The position numbers were made by a program, and so were the translations under genes. From contig NC_068571.1 of NCBI RefSeq assembly GCF_025698545.1, positions 52,485,733 through 52,549,732 of the forward strand: a stretch of DNA of 64,000 nt, written 5' to 3'. Numbering within the stretch: position 1 is the stretch's first letter; each line of letters begins with the position of its first letter. The notes under the pieces were generated by a model, which ran no database searches, had not been told where the DNA came from, and was given only the letters and a program-made list of their open reading frames with translations. Origin of the DNA: Gossypium raimondii. Its lineage: Eukaryota; Streptophyta; Magnoliopsida; Malvales; Malvaceae. Positions 59,261 through 64,000 of this stretch are shown in pieces.

Positions 59261-60940
59261 TCATTGATGCATTTCAGTTAACTTGTTATCAATTGGAGAA
59301 CTAATACCATGGCTACTTCCAATTAAGTGGTGAAGAAGCACACCTGCTGCAACACTCACATTCAAGCTCTCAACAGCCAGAAAAGATCGGAATTCCTCGA
59401 TTGAGCAACCGGAATTTACTTCCTTGGTTTCCATATCATCAACATCTCCAGTTGTTATGTCTGTAGGAATATTTCCCGGGATTCTAACTAACTGAGTGCA
59501 TGATCTCTCCACTAAAGGCCTCAAGCCAGTGCCTTCACTGCCTAAAACAAGAATGGTTGGCACGCCTGGCAAAACCTTGTTCAAGGGAACAGCTCTTGGA
59601 GAAACAGAACCCCCGAGAACCCGCCAACCGTTTTGTGCCGAGGAAACTAAGAACTGCATCATATTCTTGCAATATCTAAGCTCCATTAATTCAAGTGAGC
59701 CAGCACTTGCCTTGCTGACGACACCGCTTAATGGAGCTGAATTTTTAGCACATAGTACCACCCCTGAGGCTCCAAAGAAGTAAGCTGACCGAATTATGGC
59801 ACCTAAATTCTGGGGATCAGTAACCTCATCTAAAGCTACCCAAAGTGAAACTTTCTCCTCATCCGGGACAGGGTCTAATTCCTTTATCTTGACCATCTCA
59901 AGGGGAGAAGCATCGAGCACCAAACCTTGATGGGGGCGATTATCAGCGATCATATTAAGATCATGCTTTGAAACTTCTTTTACATTTAGCCCGAGTTTTT
60001 CAGCCAACTTAAACACTTTTTCGAACCCTTTCTTATCCTTCTTTTTCCGATTATTACTACTCAAATCTAATCCTTCTTGGACATACAAAGCATAAAACTC
60101 CCTTCTCCCAGCTGACAATGCAGCCAAAACAGGACCTACCCCATAAACCCCTTCGCCAACCATTTTAGGTAAAGTTGATTCAGTGGCCTCTTTCCATGTT
60201 TTTCTACCCCAACTCTCTTGCTTATTCCATCTTCGAAATTCCGGTTTCTCGGATCCAAATTCTCTGTCCACCATTCCTCTAAACCTACCCTTAATCTTGT
60301 CCCATCTCGGATCATTGACAAGCTCATCTTCTTCCCTCACTTCTTCTTCTTCATTGCTTTCATCTCTTTTGCTATGACTACCATTAAGTCCATTACGACG
60401 ATCCCTTATCATATCTACTTTCCTATGCCTGCTCTCTTTAACATCCTTTCCACCTATTTTTCCAAAAAATGATTCATTTGATTCCTCCCAAGAGGAGCTA
60501 CTATTATTCTCTTTCTCCAACCTATCCAATGATTCTTCCCAAGAAGAACGACTATCGGTCTTTGCAATCGCCACTTTATGCGACCCTTTACCTCTATTCA
60601 CTTCCCCTGAGGCTAACCAAGGTAATGCCTTTCCAGCTTTACTAAAGACCCTATCTTCACCAACTCTTTTCGAATTCAAACTCGAAAAACTTCTAGCTCT
60701 AACCAAAGAACAACACTGTATAGCACTTCTAATCCTAAACTCACTTAAAACACTTTCAGGTTTTAAACACTTATGGTGAAAGTGGAGACCTTTATGGGTG
60801 CTATACATCAATGAAGGGTTTTGGGAGGGTTTTGGAGAATACCTAACTGGCAAAAGTTGGGTTTTTGAGGTTTGTGAAGAAAACCTAATAACAATTGGAA
60901 AAGCTTGGTTCTTTGTCAAATTAGAGTACATAGTGTGCAT
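59261..60940 (-). CDS. SpoU-type RNA 2'-O-ribose methyltransferase, organellar
   Basis: SpoU/TrmH enzymes methylate a ribose 2'-OH in rRNA or tRNA from S-adenosylmethionine. The long plant form resembles mitochondrial MRM1 (21S/16S rRNA Gm methylation), but the target here is not known. One exon codes for 559 residues. The first 60 or so are basic and Ser-rich without acids, as in an organelle transit peptide. A charged linker follows (about 90-250), then a substrate-binding domain (EGVYGVGPVLAAL, 263-275). The catalytic domain has motif 1 DEVTDPQNLGAIIRSA (N378, R384), motif 2 LVLGSEGTGLR (E469) and motif 3 SLNVSVAAGVLLHH (N527). Translation may start at the fourth codon (MYSNL). A 73-codon frame just upstream (61187-60966) could be an upstream open frame. 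Damaged copies of this gene lie at 43493-48890. Confidence 0.92.
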   Translation of the reverse strand: MHTMYSNLTKNQAFPIVIRFSSQTSKTQLLPVRYSPKPSQNPSLMYSTHKGLHFHHKCLKPESVLSEFRIRSAIQCCSLVRARSFSSLNSKRVGEDRVFSKAGKALPWLASGEVNRGKGSHKVAIAKTDSRSSWEESLDRLEKENNSSSSWEESNESFFGKIGGKDVKESRHRKVDMIRDRRNGLNGSHSKRDESNEEEEVREEDELVNDPRWDKIKGRFRGMVDREFGSEKPEFRRWNKQESWGRKTWKEATESTLPKMVGEGVYGVGPVLAALSAGRREFYALYVQEGLDLSSNNRKKKDKKGFEKVFKLAEKLGLNVKEVSKHDLNMIADNRPHQGLVLDASPLEMVKIKELDPVPDEEKVSLWVALDEVTDPQNLGAIIRSAYFFGASGVVLCAKNSAPLSGVVSKASAGSLELMELRYCKNMMQFLVSSAQNGWRVLGGSVSPRAVPLNKVLPGVPTILVLGSEGTGLRPLVERSCTQLVRIPGNIPTDITTGDVDDMETKEVNSGCSIEEFRSFLAVESLNVSVAAGVLLHHLIGSSHGISSPIDNKLTEMHQ

Positions 60941-61535
60941 TTATAGATTGAATTACAACCAGAACTCACTTTACTAATAAAGAGATGAACTTTGAAAATT
61001 TGAAACAGCAATTCAGTGAAAAAAAAACTCTACCTGGATTTTTAAAGCAGAGGCTTTTAACATGTGAAGGAATCCATAGCAAATCAGCTCTGGGTTTTTC
61101 TATCTGGTTCTGATAGCAAAAGAAATTATCTTTTTTAGGTTTCCTTTGGCTGCAGAAGAATAAAACGACGCCGCCATTGCAAAACATCCATTTGGAGTGA
61201 CTGAAATATCCTTCTTAAATGCAAAATTGGATTATTCGTATTTTGACCCTGTACTATGGTGAAATTATCTTTTTGGTACCTATACAATTACTATCATTTT
61301 GTATACCAAGTTACCCCATTGTTCATTTATGTTAAGATAAACTTAAAGCCTATCACATGGCAACATGTCCACAATTTAATTTCTGCACAAGTATAAAAAA
61401 TAATAGTAAAAAAAATTATATAAATATCAAAACGTTAATTTAACTATAGTATATGAATCAAAAGAAGTAATAAGCTGTCATCTTTATAAATCCAAATAAA
61501 TATATCCATCTATTTTTATGTTGAATAAATATAAA
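60941..61535. other. Methyltransferase promoter and leader
   Basis: It contains the probable 5' UTR (down to about 61190, with AAACGACGCCGCCATTGC) and AT-rich upstream sequence. No second gene is seen. Confidence 0.4.
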
Positions 61536-62609
61536 GAAAATAACATATTTACCCCAAAAACTTTAGTCAATCTTTTAATATGATATCTCTACTTTCAAAA
61601 TGTCTATTTTAATGCATGCACCTTCATTCTGTTTTATCAACGTGACCTGTCAGGACACATGACCTAATTATAAGTTTCATGTCCCAAATTTTGTCTAAAA
61701 GTATTTGTATTCCTTATAATGAGAGGGACCTGATATTAATTAACCCTTTTATCTCTATTTCCTTTCCATGTACGAAATAATAAGTAACCCAGAAAATGGA
61801 AGAAAGAAAAAACTCCAGCCTCCTCATTTCAAGTGCATGTGAAAACTCCCCTCTTCTCCCCCTCAAATTAACTCTTTAGAAATGTGTTAAAAGCTTCCTT
61901 CGACCAAGAAAAAAACAAAATCCCCCATTTTCTCGCTTTTTTCCCCATTAAAATAGAAAATAGTCTACATTTTCTTGTTTGGTTTATTGGGTAATAATTA
62001 ATAATGGCGGTGAAATAGTGATGAAACAACAAGTTGAGAGACGGTAAGCGTGAAAAGCTGCCGGTGATAGGCGGTGATGATGGGAGTGTTTTTCAGATGA
62101 TTGGGTTTGTGGGGGATAGCCCAAATTCACCCCCAAAAGTCCAAAATTTTCCTCAAAGTTTAGGGTTTTTCTCCAACCCATCAACGCCAATGTTGTAATC
62201 TCAACCAATTTCAAGCTCGATTCTTTGTTGCCGAACCCAACTTCTAGAAGTAGAGGGTGGAAATCATATTGGGTTGAAGATGAGTTTTGTAGCCCATATT
62301 TTAGTTTTGGGTTTTTCTCCAACCCGTTGTGTCAAATATATTTTAGTTGAGATTTAAAATAACAAAGGTATAGTTATTTTCAAGTCCCTTGACTTAATCA
62401 TTTAAACTCTTTTCTGACAAATCATGTCATGCGTCATTTTGTGATTTCGCCACATGTTCTGACAGGACAGAAATTAACACAGTTAGTCAGAGTTACCACA
62501 TTGATAAACTAGGTGCACGTATGGGTATCCAGATAGACATTTTGAAAGTAGAGGTATCACATTAGCAGATTGACCAAAGTTCAGGGGTAAATATATCATT
62601 ATCCCTAAA
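61536..62609. mobile_element. Element with long terminal inverted repeats
   Basis: The left end (ACATATTTACCCCAAAAACTTT, TCTACTTTCAAAATGTCTAT) and the right end (ATAGACATTTTGAAAGTAGA, AAAGTTCAGGGGTAAATATA) are inverted repeats. They extend, with gaps, for well over 100 bases and include TGTCAGGACACATG / TGTTCTGACAGGACAG. Long inverted ends are typical of Mutator-like elements, but I could not see a clear 9-base duplication. The interior has a 112-codon minus frame (61984-62322) with two copies of a GGGTTTTTCTCCAACCC phrase. I do not recognise that frame. Confidence 0.6.
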
Positions 62610-64000
62610 TATAATTATTCGTGTATGAACATATAAGCATCAAATGATGTTGTATTAGTAATTCTATTAATAATTTGCGAGAATTGAATCCAATTAAAAT
62701 TTCACGTATAACATTATACATTAAACAAAAAGTCTGTAGTTTTGAGATTTATTCTAAAGAAAATGAAAACTCAATTCAATATTGTTGGAGCTAGGGAGCC
62801 TTTGCCCTAAAATTTTGGAAAAATTTTATTATGCCCTTTAAAATTAAAAATATATATAAAAATTCTTATTAGTTCTCTTTTTCTTTATTGAATTTTAATT
62901 ATACCGAAGATTTTTAAAAGTTCTTATTATACCCTTAAATTTTATGAATAATTTAATTAAACCTCAAAAATTTTTGAAAATTTTTTGTAGGCCTCCCAAA
63001 ATTTAATGGCAGGTTGTGCCACTACATCATACATTAAAATCCTTCATATAATTATGAATTCCATCTCTCTATGAAAATTGAAAAGTTAGTCTCTATTTTA
63101 ATTTCTTAGAATTTGATTCTCGCACTTTAAAAAAGGAAAAGCTAATTAAGTTGTTAATAAACAAATGATTTTCAACCATTGATTTTTACTAATTTGTTGA
63201 ACTATTGATTTATATTTGTCTACAAATTATCGAATTGTTGAGTTTCAAGCCAATAATTCGACAAAAAATTTAATACTATTACTAAAGCGGTGATAAGTTT
63301 ACTCGTGACTAGAGAGCGATTACGGTGATTTTCATGTTTTTCATTACATTATTCTCAAATTCAAGGATACATTAAAAGTAGTTTCAAACTGAAATCACAA
63401 ACACAAGACATTATAAAAAAATTCTTTAATTGATATTAATGTAAGATTTTATAATTTTATATGAACAACAAAAACAAATTGTTAAAAGCCAAGTTGTAAT
63501 GGGTTATATTCAAGCTCAAATACTTACTAACACTAATTTTTTTGAGATATGTGGTTGTCTCTTCGAACAATATAATCTTTAAAGCCCGAATCTAACTTAT
63601 CTCTCTAAAAATATAATACACCTTGCCAATGTACTGAATACTTATTTTATTTAAACAGGAGTAACAAAAGATTTCGTAGAATCTACTCAAACTATGCCCT
63701 ACAATGGCTAACTCATCTGTTCAATTAAAGAGTCAAATTCACATGGTGAACACATCTTATTGGAAGCACATTTATAGCCTGGATGTAGAAAAAGAACCAA
63801 CCTAAGTTTGATATAATTAATAGAAGCATCTCATGTGAAAAGCTTCATCTTTTTCGATCTATAGGTTTTGTTCCATTCTTATTAGTCTTTTCTCTTCATC
63901 CAATATCACTTTCCAGTTTATCAAGTGATAAATTCTTCTATGTTTATCCAAAAGAAAAATATTTGTATCAAATAAAAAGGGGCATTTGCTGATAATCCAA
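62610..64000. other. AT-rich intergenic region to window end
   Basis: No gene recognised. Bases 62800-63020 hold the dispersed repeat with AAATTTTGGAAAAATTTTATT and GGCCTCCCAAAATTTAATGG phrases, also seen near 57770-57960. Short frames elsewhere show no family signature. Confidence 0.45.

Noticed and set aside
60966-61187. 73-codon minus frame upstream of the methyltransferase as a separate gene
   Set aside because: It ends only 26 bases before the methyltransferase start and lies in the probable leader. At best it is an upstream open frame.

Overview
This is nuclear DNA from a flowering plant, most likely a eudicot of the cotton family (Malvaceae). The genes are split by short GT-AG introns, the spacers are very AT-rich, and decayed transposons are everywhere. 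The family guess rests on remembered look-alike repeats and on the protein sequences, so it is an inference.

Layout. Bases 1-9000 are mostly gene-free, with a dead Ty3/gypsy integrase piece near 840-1060 and a SINE-like stretch near 3630. At 9073-10943 (+) lies a complete 1-aminocyclopropane-1-carboxylate synthase gene of the ACS7 type (ethylene synthesis). Bases 11000-22400 are gene-free and hold a SINE-like copy, the 3' half of a Ty1/copia element with its 3' LTR (14990-16748), and a hAT-type element with an exact 8-base target duplication (19165-19867).

From 22400 the window is gene-rich. It holds mitochondrial ATP synthase subunit g (23228-24805, +), an IST1-like ESCRT-III-related protein (27945-31668, +), a small unrecognised protein (32655-32924, -), the ESCRT-III core subunit SNF7/VPS32 (35275-38355, +), and the meiotic recombination factor MND1 (39697-42654, -), which is convergent with SNF7. 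From memory, this set and order matches two paralogous Arabidopsis segments, on chromosomes 2 and 4.

Bases 43000-49000 are a graveyard. Decayed, duplicated pieces of a SpoU-type RNA methyltransferase gene are mixed with an organelle-derived segment that keeps a complete group II intron domain V, a LINE fragment, an LTR-like piece and a hAT-type MITE. The intact methyltransferase gene stands at 59261-60940 (-).

At 49167-52111 (-) is a phosphoglycerate-mutase-like (histidine phosphatase) gene with an open reading frame across eight exons. Its third intron holds an inserted element that carries a class III peroxidase fragment. Just upstream (52420-53570) is a partial, dead duplicate of the same gene that has lost its catalytic histidine. 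Small transposons with 8-base duplications sit repeatedly inside introns of SNF7, MND1 and the phosphatase gene.

I found no bacterial-type system, CRISPR array, rRNA or convincing tRNA. The most unusual points are the peroxidase-bearing intronic insertion with its nearby unoccupied relative, the shared-deletion methyltransferase pseudogenes, the intron-biased MITE family, and the intact domain V in nuclear DNA.
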